Source: Methanomicrobiaceae archaeon
GTDB lineage: Archaea; Halobacteriota; Methanomicrobia; Methanomicrobiales; Methanomicrobiaceae
Assembly (NCBI GenBank): GCA_029762625.1
Contig: JARVGI010000009.1
Span: 24,288 to 88,287, forward strand
Direction of reading: 5' to 3'
DNA: 64,000 nt
Notes under the pieces: generated by a model
Told to the model about the DNA's origin: nothing
What the model saw: only the letters and a program-made list of their open reading frames with translations
Database searches by the model: none
Position numbers and translations under genes: made by a program
In this document: positions 51,494 to 60,572 of the stretch, piece by piece
Position numbering within the stretch: position 1 is the first letter of the stretch
Layout: every line of letters begins with the position of its first letter

Positions 51494-51940
51494 ATGTCCC
51501 CTATAGAGGTGCGTATGGAACCACCATCCCATATGCCGAGAGGTGAGGGACAGGTTCTCAGCGCAATTCAGCAGAAACAGATTATGAGGGCCTGTGATCA
51601 CCGTTGTGAGTGCTGCAGACAGCAGTTTCAAAGATATATTCTTGAAATTCATGCGATTGGTGAGGATACCACGGCGAACTCGCAGGGGTGCGATATCGAC
51701 GAACGCCATGTGATCGTCATGTGTGCCCGGTGCTGGCACTCGACAAAAAACTTGCCGGGAAGCAACGCCATACTCCAAAGCATTGCGGTAGAGCGTGCCC
51801 CGGAGATCAGGGCACAGATTCAACGCATTCTTGCAAAGAAACCAACCCCATACATGCCTGAAACAGAATTTGATCTCGCAGAACTCTTTGCCGACGCGTA
51901 CGATACCAATGGAATGGATCTATTCCTGAACGGCATGTGA
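51494..51940 (+). CDS. Zinc/HNH-like protein
   Basis: A 148-residue protein with a treble-clef-like arrangement: CDHRCECCRQQF, then LEIHAIGEDTT in the place of the HNH His/Asn strand, and VMCARCWHSTKNLPGSN. The spacing of CxxC pairs and His resembles HNH endonuclease folds, but the catalytic HH pair is not clear (only IHAI), so it may be a non-nuclease zinc protein. C-terminal helical region (ERAPEIRAQIQRILAKK). Function unknown. An alternative start ATG lies 21 bases inside. It ends shortly before the convergent CNNM gene. Confidence 0.6.
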   Translation: MSPIEVRMEPPSHMPRGEGQVLSAIQQKQIMRACDHRCECCRQQFQRYILEIHAIGEDTTANSQGCDIDERHVIVMCARCWHSTKNLPGSNAILQSIAVERAPEIRAQIQRILAKKPTPYMPETEFDLAELFADAYDTNGMDLFLNGM

Positions 51941-51986
51941 TCATTCACGTAATGCTTGATCGAGCACCGGGTCTTCATCCTGAACC

Positions 51987-53279
51987 CTATACGCGTCGGG
52001 TGACCAGCACTTTGTCCACCCGGTTCCCATCCATATCCACGACCTCGAACTGCAATCCGCCCCATACAAAGCGGTCCCCCGGAGCGGGGACGGATTCGAG
52101 CTGCATCATCATGAAGCCGCTGAGCGTCTGGAAGTAGCCCTTCCCCTCGCCGGGAAGCCGGTCGAAAGAGAACTGTTCCTTGAATTCTTCGATGCTGATC
52201 GTGCCGTCGATCAACCATGATCTGCTGTCCCGCCGGATGATGCGCGATTCCGCTACCTCTTCGTTCGTTGAGGGGATATCGCCGACGATCGATTCAAGGA
52301 TGTCATGGAAGGTTACCACGCCCTGAATACTGCCGAACTCATCGGTGACAAGGACGATGTGAGTCCCGGTTTTTTTAAACAACTCGAGAACTCTCAGGAC
52401 GGGTATGCTCTCAGGGACAAAAAACGATCTCCGAAGAAGTGCTTCGATATCCACAGGCTGGCCGCTGAGCATTCTTGCCCAGATATCCCTAACAGAGACT
52501 ATCCCCAGAACAGTATCCAGATTCTCGTCATAAACGGGAAAATACGTGTGGCTGCTCTCGATAATCTTGCTCCAATTCTCTTCGTAAGAAGCGGCAACAT
52601 CAAGGCCGATGATTTCCGGCCTCGGGGTGAGCACCGCCTTGACACTCTGGTCGGCCATGCGGAATACACCTTTGACGATATCCTGTTCCGCCTGCTCAAA
52701 TATCCCTGCCTGCGTACATTCCTCGATCATTTCCCTGACCTCCTCCTCGGTCACCGTCGTGGGGCGTTGGGGACTGATGCCCATGAAAAGCAGTATCACA
52801 TCGGTAGACAGACTGAGCACGTACACAATCGGTGCAGTCATGATCGATATGAACTGCATCGGCTGCGCAACCGATGAGGCAAATCGCTCCGCATTGCTCA
52901 ACGCAATCTGTTTCGGGATGAGTTCTCCGAACACGAGAGTGAGGTACGTGATGATGAGCACTACGAGTCCTATCCCGACCGCACTGCTATAGGGAGCAAG
53001 AAGGGGGATGGATTCTACGCTGCTGGCAATCTCGGTGGCGATGGTTGCTCCGCCGAACGCACCGGCGAGGATTCCCACGAGGGTAATCCCCACCTGAATC
53101 GTGGAGAGGAATCGTGTGGGCTCTTCCGCCAGCTCCAGCGCAATCCGGGAGCGTTCATCCCCCTTTATCGCCCGCTGGTGCAGAAGGGCTCGCTTCGCTG
53201 ATATCACGGCGAATTCGGAGAGGGCAAAGAATCCGTTCGCAAGAACAAGAATGAGGATTATTATGATTTCCATAATCAC
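51987..53279 (-). CDS. CNNM/CorC-type membrane protein with CBS domains
   Basis: A 430-residue hemolysin-C family protein. N-terminal DUF21 with four membrane segments (IIIILILVLANGFFALSEFAVISAKRA; GGATIATEIASSVE; VLIITYLTLVFGELIPKQIA; PIVYVLSLSTDVILLFMG), two CBS domains (KAVLTPRPEIIGLD ... TYFPVYDENLDTVLGIVSV and VFFVPES-like SFFVPESIPVLRVLELF ... DEFGSIQGVVTFHDILE), and a C-terminal CorC_HlyC domain (WLIDGTISIEEF ... LESVPAPGDRFVWGGLQFEVV). Bacterial and archaeal relatives transport Mg2+ or Na+. Likely an Mg2+ exporter. Confidence 0.9.
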   Translation of the reverse strand: MIMEIIIILILVLANGFFALSEFAVISAKRALLHQRAIKGDERSRIALELAEEPTRFLSTIQVGITLVGILAGAFGGATIATEIASSVESIPLLAPYSSAVGIGLVVLIITYLTLVFGELIPKQIALSNAERFASSVAQPMQFISIMTAPIVYVLSLSTDVILLFMGISPQRPTTVTEEEVREMIEECTQAGIFEQAEQDIVKGVFRMADQSVKAVLTPRPEIIGLDVAASYEENWSKIIESSHTYFPVYDENLDTVLGIVSVRDIWARMLSGQPVDIEALLRRSFFVPESIPVLRVLELFKKTGTHIVLVTDEFGSIQGVVTFHDILESIVGDIPSTNEEVAESRIIRRDSRSWLIDGTISIEEFKEQFSFDRLPGEGKGYFQTLSGFMMMQLESVPAPGDRFVWGGLQFEVVDMDGNRVDKVLVTRRV

Positions 53280-53401
53280 CGCGCATACCCCGGAACTTCA
53301 CACAGGCCAGTCATGCCAATATGAGCAAATGAAGGTACTTTAATGTAATTCATGTTCTGCAATCCTCGAGGGGGTGTGCAGGTGCGCTGATAGATACGAA
53401 A

Positions 53402-53887
53402 ATGATTAATACCGACCCTGTCAAGAGAATCGATCAAATGGTAGCAAGGCTACTCGTCGCATTTGATGGCTCCGCGACCGGTGACAACGCGCTCAGAGAG
53501 GCAATACTACTCGGCAAAGAGTTGAACGCCGATATTCACGCACTCTATGTCGCCCCCTCAAAGAATTATCCTCTCACGCCACCCTCGCCGGCGTTCTCAA
53601 GGATCGATCCCACCTATGATTTGCTGACAAAGATCATCGATGAAGAGACCGAGCACATAGAACAGAGAATGAAGAATATTGCCGCCGAAATCGGAGCAAA
53701 TATAACTATCCACATACAGAGGGGGGACGCACGCAGCGAAATTATCCATCTCGCACAGCACCTCGACGTCGACATTATTGTTCTCGGGTCGGTGGGCAGG
53801 AGCAGGCTCGACCGACTTCTTCTCGGGAGCGTCAGCTCGTATGTGGTAGAACACAGCCCAATATCCACGCTGATCGTGCGCCCCTGA
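53402..53887 (+). CDS. Universal stress protein, UspA family
   Basis: A 161-residue ATP-binding UspA-type protein. ARLLVAFDGSATGDNALREAI is the N-terminal strand and loop; the nucleotide motif GSVGRSRLDRLLLGSVSSYVVEHSPISTLIVRP fits the G-x2-G-x9-G-S/T consensus. An N-terminal MINTDPVKRIDQM extension precedes the usual start, so the ATG at 53438 could be the true start. Stand-alone gene; conditions of induction unknown. Confidence 0.9.
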   Translation: MINTDPVKRIDQMVARLLVAFDGSATGDNALREAILLGKELNADIHALYVAPSKNYPLTPPSPAFSRIDPTYDLLTKIIDEETEHIEQRMKNIAAEIGANITIHIQRGDARSEIIHLAQHLDVDIIVLGSVGRSRLDRLLLGSVSSYVVEHSPISTLIVRP

Positions 53888-54001
53888 CACCGTCCAATCA
53901 CACAGGGGGCAGACGGGGAGATGCACATCATGCATTGATTTTCCCCGGAAAAGGAATGTCGCGCATGGAATCCGCATAATCTGCTTAATTTGTATAAAAA
54001 T

Positions 54002-54058
54002 TCATTTATACTATATCTGCAGATGAATTGATGGCCCGCTCCGGGCCGGAGGAGAAAT
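54002..54058 (+). promoter_or_regulatory. Promoter and ribosome site of the fasciclin gene
   Basis: TTTATACTATATC (about 54005-54017) is a TATA box about 45 bases before the ATG at 54060. GGAGGAG lies seven bases before the start codon, a strong ribosome site. Confidence 0.6.
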
Positions 54059-54059
54059 C

Positions 54060-54464
54060 ATGAAGAATATTGTCGAAACGGCACAGGAAGCAGGTTCGTT
54101 CAATACGCTTGTCAGGGCAGTGCAGACTGCCGGTCTGGAAGACGTATTGAGCGGTCAGGGCCCGTTTACGGTATGTGCACCGAACGATGCCGCGTTTGAT
54201 GCATTACCGGAGGAAAAACTGGATGAACTGATGCATGACCGGAATCAACTCGCAAATGTACTTAAATATCATGTCGCATCCGGCATTTACACCTCGGAAG
54301 ACGTCAGGGAGATGAGATCGATCAAGACGCTTCTCGGTCAGGAGGTTCCTGTGAGGGTAGAAGGAAACACCGTCATGATCGGCGACGCACGGGTAATCCA
54401 ACCCGATATCGAAGCGACGAACGGCATCATTCACATAATGGACAGGGTCCTGATCCCCCGATAA
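54060..54464 (+). CDS. Fasciclin (FAS1) domain protein
   Basis: A single FAS1 domain of 134 residues: SFNTLVRAVQTAGLEDVLSGQGPFTVCAPNDAAFDALPEE (H1), LANVLKYHVASGIYTSEDV (YH motif), and VIQPDIEATNGIIHIMDRVLIP (H2). It has no signal peptide or membrane anchor, so unlike most fasciclins it may be cytosolic or exported without a classical leader. Such short FAS1 proteins are frequent in methanogens; function unknown. An oligo-T run at 54505-54510 is a likely terminator. Confidence 0.92.
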   Translation: MKNIVETAQEAGSFNTLVRAVQTAGLEDVLSGQGPFTVCAPNDAAFDALPEEKLDELMHDRNQLANVLKYHVASGIYTSEDVREMRSIKTLLGQEVPVRVEGNTVMIGDARVIQPDIEATNGIIHIMDRVLIPR

Positions 54465-54736
54465 CGACTGCCAGGTGCAAACGCTGGCTAACCTCCTTTT
54501 CATCTTTTTTACTCCCGAAATCCCACAGGTTTCTTGCAGGCGCCACCAGTATTGCGGAGTGCTGCCTATCGTGGCGATCGTGCCTGCGCGAGTGCAGAGG
54601 GCGCAAAATCAATATATGGTGTATCATCGAGCGCATCAGGGTCATCACCGCATCGACGGCATCCCTGACAACCCGGTGTCAGACTGCCGGCTATAATTCA
54701 AGAAAAATATTTGTCATCCAGGACCTATTGTCCATC

Positions 54737-56056
54737 ATGAAGCCTGATATGCGGTTAACCCCACCCGGACCCGCCGCGGTTGAAATTTTGAAGAGGGATG
54801 CCCGCGTCGTGTCCCAGTCCATGGCCAGGGAATATCCTCTCGTGCTCCACCGTGCAGAAGGCGTCAACCTGTGGGACGTGGATGGGAACAGGTATCTTGA
54901 TTTTACCGCCGGCATCGCGGTCATGAACGTTGGGTGGAACAATCCACGCGTGATCCATGCCGTCGAAGAACAGGCAAAACTGCTCTCTCATGGCGCCTTT
55001 CTCGACTTTTGCTCGGAAATTCCCGTAGCCTTTGCAGAACAACTCACCGAATTTCTCCCTGAAGGACACAACAGGGTATATTTTTCAAATTCAGGTGCGG
55101 AGTGCGTTGAAGCTGCACTCAAGCTCGCCCGCTACCATACCAAACGCAAGTACTTTATATCATTCTACGGGGGGTTTCACGGCAGGACGTACGGCGCCCT
55201 CAGCCTGACCGCATCAAACGTCATCCAGCGAAAACATTTCGGGCCGTTTTTACCCGTCATCCACGCGCCCTATGCGAACCCGTACCGCCCGCTCGGCAGG
55301 GACGCCGCGACCTCTGATGTGGATGTCATCCGGTATATCGAAGACCACATCTTCAGGACGGAAGTCTCCCCGGAGGAGGTTGCCGCAATCGTGGTCGAGC
55401 CCATCCAGGGAGAGGGGGGGTATATCGTCCCCCCGCTCACCTTTCTCCCGCGGCTTCGTGACATCTGCGATGAATATGGCATCCTGCTCGTGGCAGACGA
55501 GGTGCAATCGGGATGTTTCCGCACGGGCACATTTCTTGCCTCGGAACATTCCGGTGTGAAAGCCGATATCGTGTGCCTCGCAAAAGCGATCGGAGGAGGG
55601 ATGCCACTCGGCGTCACCGTCGCGAGGGACGAGATCATGGACTGGCCTCCCGGCTCACATGCCAGCACATTCGGCGGAAACAACCTTTCATGCGCCGCCG
55701 GACTTGCGGTCCTTGAAATCCTTCAGGAGCGGGGGTTCGGAGAAAAGGTGCTTGAGAAGGGCAGGTACCTCCTCGAAGGGCTCCAACGTCTGCAGCAGGA
55801 GCACGACCTGATCGGGGATGTGCGGGGGATCGGGCTCATGTGCGCCATCGAGCTGGTCACCAAGCGGGAGACAAAAGAGCCCGCATGCGACGAACGGGGG
55901 AGGGTCATCCGGCAGGCATTCGAGCAGGGCTTCACGCTGCTTCCGGCGGGGGCGTCCACCATCAGGTTCATTCCCCCTCTCACCATCGAGAAGGGGGACA
56001 TTGCGACAGGACTGGCTATTGTTGACAAGGCCCTCAGCAGGTGCGAAGGCAGGTGA
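54737..56056 (+). CDS. Class III PLP aminotransferase (GABA/ornithine-type)
   Basis: A 439-residue omega-aminotransferase. N-terminal LWDVDGNRYLDFTAGIAVMNVGW, the FSNSGAECVEAALKLAR and YGGFHGRTYGALSLTAS blocks, VEPIQGEGGYIVPP, LVADEVQSGCFRTG (PLP Asp), and the PLP lysine in CLAKAIGGGMPLG. The C-terminal GIGLMCAIEL completes it. The acetylornithine-type ArgD usually is shorter (about 385), so this is closer to GABA or ornithine delta-aminotransferases. The P5C-type dehydrogenase gene follows 209 bases downstream, fitting an ornithine-to-glutamate-semialdehyde route. ATG 54737 chosen; a TTG at 54728 is possible. Confidence 0.88.
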   Translation: MKPDMRLTPPGPAAVEILKRDARVVSQSMAREYPLVLHRAEGVNLWDVDGNRYLDFTAGIAVMNVGWNNPRVIHAVEEQAKLLSHGAFLDFCSEIPVAFAEQLTEFLPEGHNRVYFSNSGAECVEAALKLARYHTKRKYFISFYGGFHGRTYGALSLTASNVIQRKHFGPFLPVIHAPYANPYRPLGRDAATSDVDVIRYIEDHIFRTEVSPEEVAAIVVEPIQGEGGYIVPPLTFLPRLRDICDEYGILLVADEVQSGCFRTGTFLASEHSGVKADIVCLAKAIGGGMPLGVTVARDEIMDWPPGSHASTFGGNNLSCAAGLAVLEILQERGFGEKVLEKGRYLLEGLQRLQQEHDLIGDVRGIGLMCAIELVTKRETKEPACDERGRVIRQAFEQGFTLLPAGASTIRFIPPLTIEKGDIATGLAIVDKALSRCEGR

Positions 56057-56265
56057 TCGTAGATATATTATTTATCATATAACATGAGACTAGCCTTCAG
56101 CAGACCGTGGAGATGAAGTGATTTCATGCATCAGAACGGGAAAGAGGTAAAATACGCATTCGTAAGCGCCCGAGCGCACATTATCGCCGCATATCTACAG
56201 GGCTTGCCCGAAATTTCTCTGATCCCGGATGCCATGTCTGCGTATGTGCCATGGAGATGATATGC

Positions 56266-57843
56266 ATGCCGGAACGAACGAAAATCACGTATACCTCTCT
56301 TCTTGCCGATGAGAGTATCCATGCAAAATATGAGGATGCACTTGAACAGATCGCAGCAAAATTCGGGCAGCATCATCCGATGTTCATCGGGGATCGGGGA
56401 ATTTTTTCCAATGTAGAATTCGAGGTCAGGTCACCAATTGACACCGACATTCTCATCGGATATTTCCAGAAAGGACATGAGGATGATGCTAAAAAAGCTA
56501 TCGAGGTGGCGAAAAAGGCCCAACCGGAGTGGATGGAGACGGACTGGCGGCAGCGGGTGCGGATATTCCGGGACGCTGCCGATCACCTCGAACAGAAGCG
56601 GTTCCTCCTTGCCGCCCTCATCACGTTTGAGGTGGGAAAAAACCGGTATGAAGCCATTGCTGAAGTGAGCGAGGCTATCGATTTCCTCCGCTATTATTGC
56701 GAAGTGTACGAACAGCATGAAGGCTACGTGCTCCCCCAGACCTCGAACGACCCAAGAGAAAAATGCCAGAGCGTGCTGCGCCCGTACGGTCTCTGGGCGG
56801 TCATCTCCCCGTTCAACTTCCCTATCGCCCTCGCGGCGAACATGGCATCTGCAGCGCTCCTCACCGGAAATACCGTCGTGTTCAAACCCACCAGCATCGC
56901 CCCCTTTTCCGGGCTGAAACTCTACCAGATCCTGATTCAGTGCGGCATACCCCCCGGTGTCCTGAACATCGTGACCGGACCCGGCGGCCCCTTCGGCGAT
57001 GTAATTGTGGCACACCCGGATGTGGACGGTATCGCTTTCACCGGATCACGGGATGTCGGCATGTGGCTCCACCGCGAATTTACCTCGCGGCAGCCGTACC
57101 CCAAGCCCGTGGTATCCGAAACGGGAAGCAAGAATCCCGCCATCGTCATGTCAAGTGCGAACCTTGAACACGCGGTTGAAGGGATTACCCGGGCAGCTTT
57201 CGGGTACGGGGGGCAGAAATGCAGTGCAACATCAAGGGTGTATGTCCAGAACGAGATCGCCTCCCCGTTCATCCATGCCTTGAAAGAACGCGTCGAGTCG
57301 CTCGAGGTCGGCGACCCGCGCGAGAAGGGAGTTTTTATCGGCCCCCTCATCAATGAACCGGCGCGGAGCACCTATAAAGATGCAGTGGAGATGGCGAAAA
57401 ATGATATTAAAAACGGCGGGTCAATTGTCACCGGGGGAGAGATTCTCAACGAAGGCGCGTTTGCGAGAGGCTACTATGTAACGCCGACGGTAGTGACCGG
57501 CATCCCGAGGGGACACCGCCTCGTAACCGATGAGCTCTTCGTACCCTTCCTCGTGGTCGATACCTGTACCACACTCGAGGAGGCGCTCCACCAGGCAAAC
57601 AATACAGAGTACGGCCTTACTGCAGGAATTTTTTCAGAGAATCCACGCGAGGTGGAATATTTCTTTGACCACATACAGTTCGGCGTCACCTATGCCAACC
57701 GCGAGGGCGGGGCGACCACCGGCGCATGGCCGGGCGCCCAGCCTTTTGGCGGGTGGAAAGGCAGCGGATCCACGGGACGCGGGGTGGGGGGGCCCTATTA
57801 CCTGCTCTCCTTCATGCGAGAACAGGCACAGACACGCCTCTGA
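56266..57843 (+). CDS. 1-pyrroline-5-carboxylate dehydrogenase-type aldehyde dehydrogenase
   Basis: A 525-residue aldehyde dehydrogenase closest to the PutA/P5CDH class, which oxidises glutamate-gamma-semialdehyde to glutamate with NAD(P)+. N-terminal SPIDTDILIGYFQKGHEDD, the cofactor region SPFNFPIALAANMASAALLTGNTVVFKP and FTGSRDVGMWLH, catalytic Glu in SETGSKNPAIVM, catalytic Cys in YGGQKCSATSRVYV, and the C-terminal GAWPGAQPFGGWKGSGSTGR. ATG 56266 has GGAG nine bases upstream. Pairing with the aminotransferase suggests catabolism or interconversion of ornithine, which is uncommon for an autotrophic methanogen. Confidence 0.88.
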   Translation: MPERTKITYTSLLADESIHAKYEDALEQIAAKFGQHHPMFIGDRGIFSNVEFEVRSPIDTDILIGYFQKGHEDDAKKAIEVAKKAQPEWMETDWRQRVRIFRDAADHLEQKRFLLAALITFEVGKNRYEAIAEVSEAIDFLRYYCEVYEQHEGYVLPQTSNDPREKCQSVLRPYGLWAVISPFNFPIALAANMASAALLTGNTVVFKPTSIAPFSGLKLYQILIQCGIPPGVLNIVTGPGGPFGDVIVAHPDVDGIAFTGSRDVGMWLHREFTSRQPYPKPVVSETGSKNPAIVMSSANLEHAVEGITRAAFGYGGQKCSATSRVYVQNEIASPFIHALKERVESLEVGDPREKGVFIGPLINEPARSTYKDAVEMAKNDIKNGGSIVTGGEILNEGAFARGYYVTPTVVTGIPRGHRLVTDELFVPFLVVDTCTTLEEALHQANNTEYGLTAGIFSENPREVEYFFDHIQFGVTYANREGGATTGAWPGAQPFGGWKGSGSTGRGVGGPYYLLSFMREQAQTRL

Positions 57844-58116
57844 TCAGGAGCGGGCCGGATGCATGCTCACCACCATTTGCGGCCCTCCGCCAGAAATGCT
57901 CCATGACGCACATATTCTTACGGTTCTCGCGCCTGCCAATGTATACGACACGCATCGGGAAAATTTTCCGAACGGCAATATATATATCACAGAATATTGT
58001 TAGATACCTACCACCTGCACGTGAATCGTTACGCATCATGAGGCTATTTCGCAATGCGGTGAAAAGTGTGAATACTGATGTGAGCGACGCGGGCGGCGAA
58101 TCCGGGTGAATGTTCA

Positions 58117-58773
58117 ATGGGAGGGAAAAAACCCGGAACCATACCAACCGCGCATGAAATTCTGTATGAGAACAGGTTCTTAATCTTCCTGCTCTCAATC
58201 ATTCTCCTGCTCTTAGCATTTCCCCTCGCCGATCAGGCGGGTTATGGCGAATCCGTCCTGAAATTGCCGTTTACGCTCGTCATTTTCTCAGGCATCCATG
58301 CGATGCAACGCAATCGGGTAATTCTCGTCCTCGGGATAATCATCGGCATCCCGGCAATCGTCGCCCGCTGGATCGTCAGCGACCTTCCATTCAATTCCTC
58401 GGAACTTTATGTTTTGATCTTCTCAATCCTCTTTTTCTCACTACTTTGCCTCTTTATTCTTTCACGCGTGCTGGGGGAGGACCGGATTACGAGAGATACA
58501 ATCTTTGGTGCGATTGGCATCTACCTCTGCCTCGGCATTACCTGGGCGCTGTCCTACCAGTTTGTCGAAATACTCATTCGCGGCGCACTTTCCAATGTGC
58601 CTAACGAGACGGCTTACGTGTACTTCAGTTTCGTCACGCTCACCACGCTGGGTTACGGTGATATCACCCCTCTCATCCCCGTGACGGAATCAATGGCCAT
58701 CTTCGAGGCGGTGATAGGACAGCTATATCTCGCCATCCTGATCGCCCGCCTGGTCAGCTCCCTCAAAAGGTGA
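58117..58773 (+). CDS. Potassium channel family protein
   Basis: A 218-residue membrane protein with about six hydrophobic segments (LLSIILLLLAFPLA; VLGIIIGIPAIVARW; VLIFSILFFSLLCLFILSRVLG and others). The pore helix and selectivity filter are FVTLTTLGYGDITPLIP, with TLGYGD typical of K+ channels, followed by the inner helix AVIGQLYLAILIARLV. No RCK regulatory domain is attached. Voltage-sensor arginines are not evident. TATA-like AATATATATATC near 57978 implies a leader of about 100 bases. Confidence 0.88.
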   Translation: MGGKKPGTIPTAHEILYENRFLIFLLSIILLLLAFPLADQAGYGESVLKLPFTLVIFSGIHAMQRNRVILVLGIIIGIPAIVARWIVSDLPFNSSELYVLIFSILFFSLLCLFILSRVLGEDRITRDTIFGAIGIYLCLGITWALSYQFVEILIRGALSNVPNETAYVYFSFVTLTTLGYGDITPLIPVTESMAIFEAVIGQLYLAILIARLVSSLKR

Positions 58774-58900
58774 GAGGAGACGCCGGGAGAACAAGCATGC
58801 GACAGCGTTTCATTGCACCGGCATGCGGGAAGAATTGCCTGTGAAACCCAAATTCTCGGCGGTAATTACGAAAAAATTCGAACCTAAGGGTAGGCTTTTG

Positions 58901-59671
58901 ATGTGCAAAACCAACCATGCTTGTATGGCACTCAACGATAAGCTTGCCCTCTTCATGGCGGTGCTGCTGGTTGCATGCATTGCGATCTTTGCTCCGGGCG
59001 CAGCCCAGACGGAGCAGGATTCAGGCAATGAACGGGTCATCCATGTCACCGGCACAGGAACGGTGACCACCACGCCGGATCAGGCGGAAATCTCCCTCGC
59101 CGTGGAGACTGAGAACACCGATGTGAAAACCGCGCAGGCAGAAAATGCTGCGCGGATGACGAAAGTGATCAATGCCCTCAAGGCAGCGGGCCTAACCGAA
59201 GACAATCTGAGCACGACAGGATATACAATCTATCCGGTATACGATGACAAACCCGCTTCAAGTTCCATACGCTGGAATGATAAAATTAAGTACTACCGCG
59301 TGAGCAACACATTGCTGGTATCTCTCGACGAGATCGACCGGGTTGGCGAGGTCATCGATCTCGCGGTCGCCTCCGGCGCCGACAGGGTGAACTATCTCTC
59401 ATTCGGTCTCAGCGACGAAAAATCAGCCGAGCTGCGCTCTGAAGCGCTCGGCCGGGCGGTCCAGTATGCCCGCAACGATGCAGACGCAGTCACCACCGCA
59501 ATGAATCTTGCCATCGTCGGCGTCAAGGAGATCCATGTCGGGGGGCCGGTGTATCCTGTCCGCTACGCAGAGACGCCAGCATACGACATGGCCATGTCGG
59601 TTCCCACACCGATCGAGCCGACCGATGTGGATGTCACAGCAACCGTGACCATCACGTATCTGCTCGGGTAG
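58901..59671 (+). CDS. Secreted SIMPL-domain (DUF541) protein
   Basis: A 256-residue SIMPL (DUF541) protein. After a hydrophobic leader (LALFMAVLLVACIAIFAPGAAQ) comes HVTGTGTVTTTPDQAEISLAVETE, ARMTKVINALKAAGLTEDNLSTTGYTI and KYYRVSNTLLVSLDEIDRVGEVIDLAVASGADRVNYLSF, all family hallmarks. Relatives act in the bacterial periplasm or on the archaeal surface with unclear functions. Start at ATG 58901 or 58925. The C-terminal beta strand (VDVTATVTITYLL) completes the domain. An oligo-T run (59685-59692) follows the stop as a likely terminator. Confidence 0.88.
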   Translation: MCKTNHACMALNDKLALFMAVLLVACIAIFAPGAAQTEQDSGNERVIHVTGTGTVTTTPDQAEISLAVETENTDVKTAQAENAARMTKVINALKAAGLTEDNLSTTGYTIYPVYDDKPASSSIRWNDKIKYYRVSNTLLVSLDEIDRVGEVIDLAVASGADRVNYLSFGLSDEKSAELRSEALGRAVQYARNDADAVTTAMNLAIVGVKEIHVGGPVYPVRYAETPAYDMAMSVPTPIEPTDVDVTATVTITYLLG

Positions 59672-59849
59672 AATCTCACCGCTTCTTTTTTTATCTCAGG
59701 ATAGCTGCCATCTCGCCGAGGCGGGGAAGGGCGGCAGATCCGGGATCTGAACCAGGTAAAAGCAGCATAGCAATGCATCGCCCCTGCATCGAATTCATCA
59801 GGTCGATAGTGAAACAGCACATACAGGGAGTACAGGAGATGAAGCACCA

Positions 59850-60512
59850 ATGACAACGGTAGTCGAAACGTATAACAACATGCTCCACGATCCGCGACTC
59901 ACTGCGGAATGGGGGTTTTCCTGCTACATCGAAGAAGCCAGAATGCTCTTCGATACGGGGGGTGACGGGAGAATACTGCTCGAGAACATGCGAAAACTCG
60001 GGATTGAACCCCGCGATGTGGAAGCGCTCGTGCTTTCTCACGACCACTGGGACCATAACGGCGGCCTTTCAGCCCTTTTTGAGGCAGGTGCATCGCCGGT
60101 AGCATATGTGTTGCGGGCTTTTTCTGACGAGACGCTCGATATTGTGGAGCGGCATGCGACACCGGTGTTTGTCGACCGGTGGACAGAAATCACCGATACG
60201 ATCTTTACCACCGGGCCGCTCGGGGATGTAATTATCGAGCAATCGCTTGCAATCGCGTCTCGAGGCGGGCTTTTTATTATCACCGGGTGCGCCCACCCGC
60301 ATATCGGCGCCATTCTGCGGTATGCCGCATCGAAGGGAGATGTATGGGGAGCCATGGGAGGGTTCCACACTGTGTCTGCAGAAGATATCGAAGCTCTCAC
60401 GTCACTATCCTATGTCTCCGCCTCGCACTGCACCCAGGGGCTGGAGGCAATCATAGAAACAATCCCCGAGACCTATATTCCCGGGGGGGCAGGGAAAGTG
60501 CATATGCTCTGA
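59850..60512 (+). CDS. MBL-fold metallo-hydrolase
   Basis: A 220-residue metallo-beta-lactamase-fold protein. The metal motif is VLSHDHWDHNGG (HxHxDH). Then the second site is FIITGCAHPHIGAI and the third GAMGGFHTVS, giving the His ligands of the archaeal subgroup related to MJ0301-like dihydropteridine-associated hydrolases. FDTGGDGRILLENMRKLGI is the usual first metal-free block. A role in methanopterin synthesis has been proposed for relatives, but the true substrate is unknown here. No signal peptide. Confidence 0.88.
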   Translation: MTTVVETYNNMLHDPRLTAEWGFSCYIEEARMLFDTGGDGRILLENMRKLGIEPRDVEALVLSHDHWDHNGGLSALFEAGASPVAYVLRAFSDETLDIVERHATPVFVDRWTEITDTIFTTGPLGDVIIEQSLAIASRGGLFIITGCAHPHIGAILRYAASKGDVWGAMGGFHTVSAEDIEALTSLSYVSASHCTQGLEAIIETIPETYIPGGAGKVHML

Positions 60513-60572
60513 ACCCTGCGGCAGGTTCGGTCCCGATCCTCCTCACCTGCAATCAACCAAAAAAAGAAGGGG

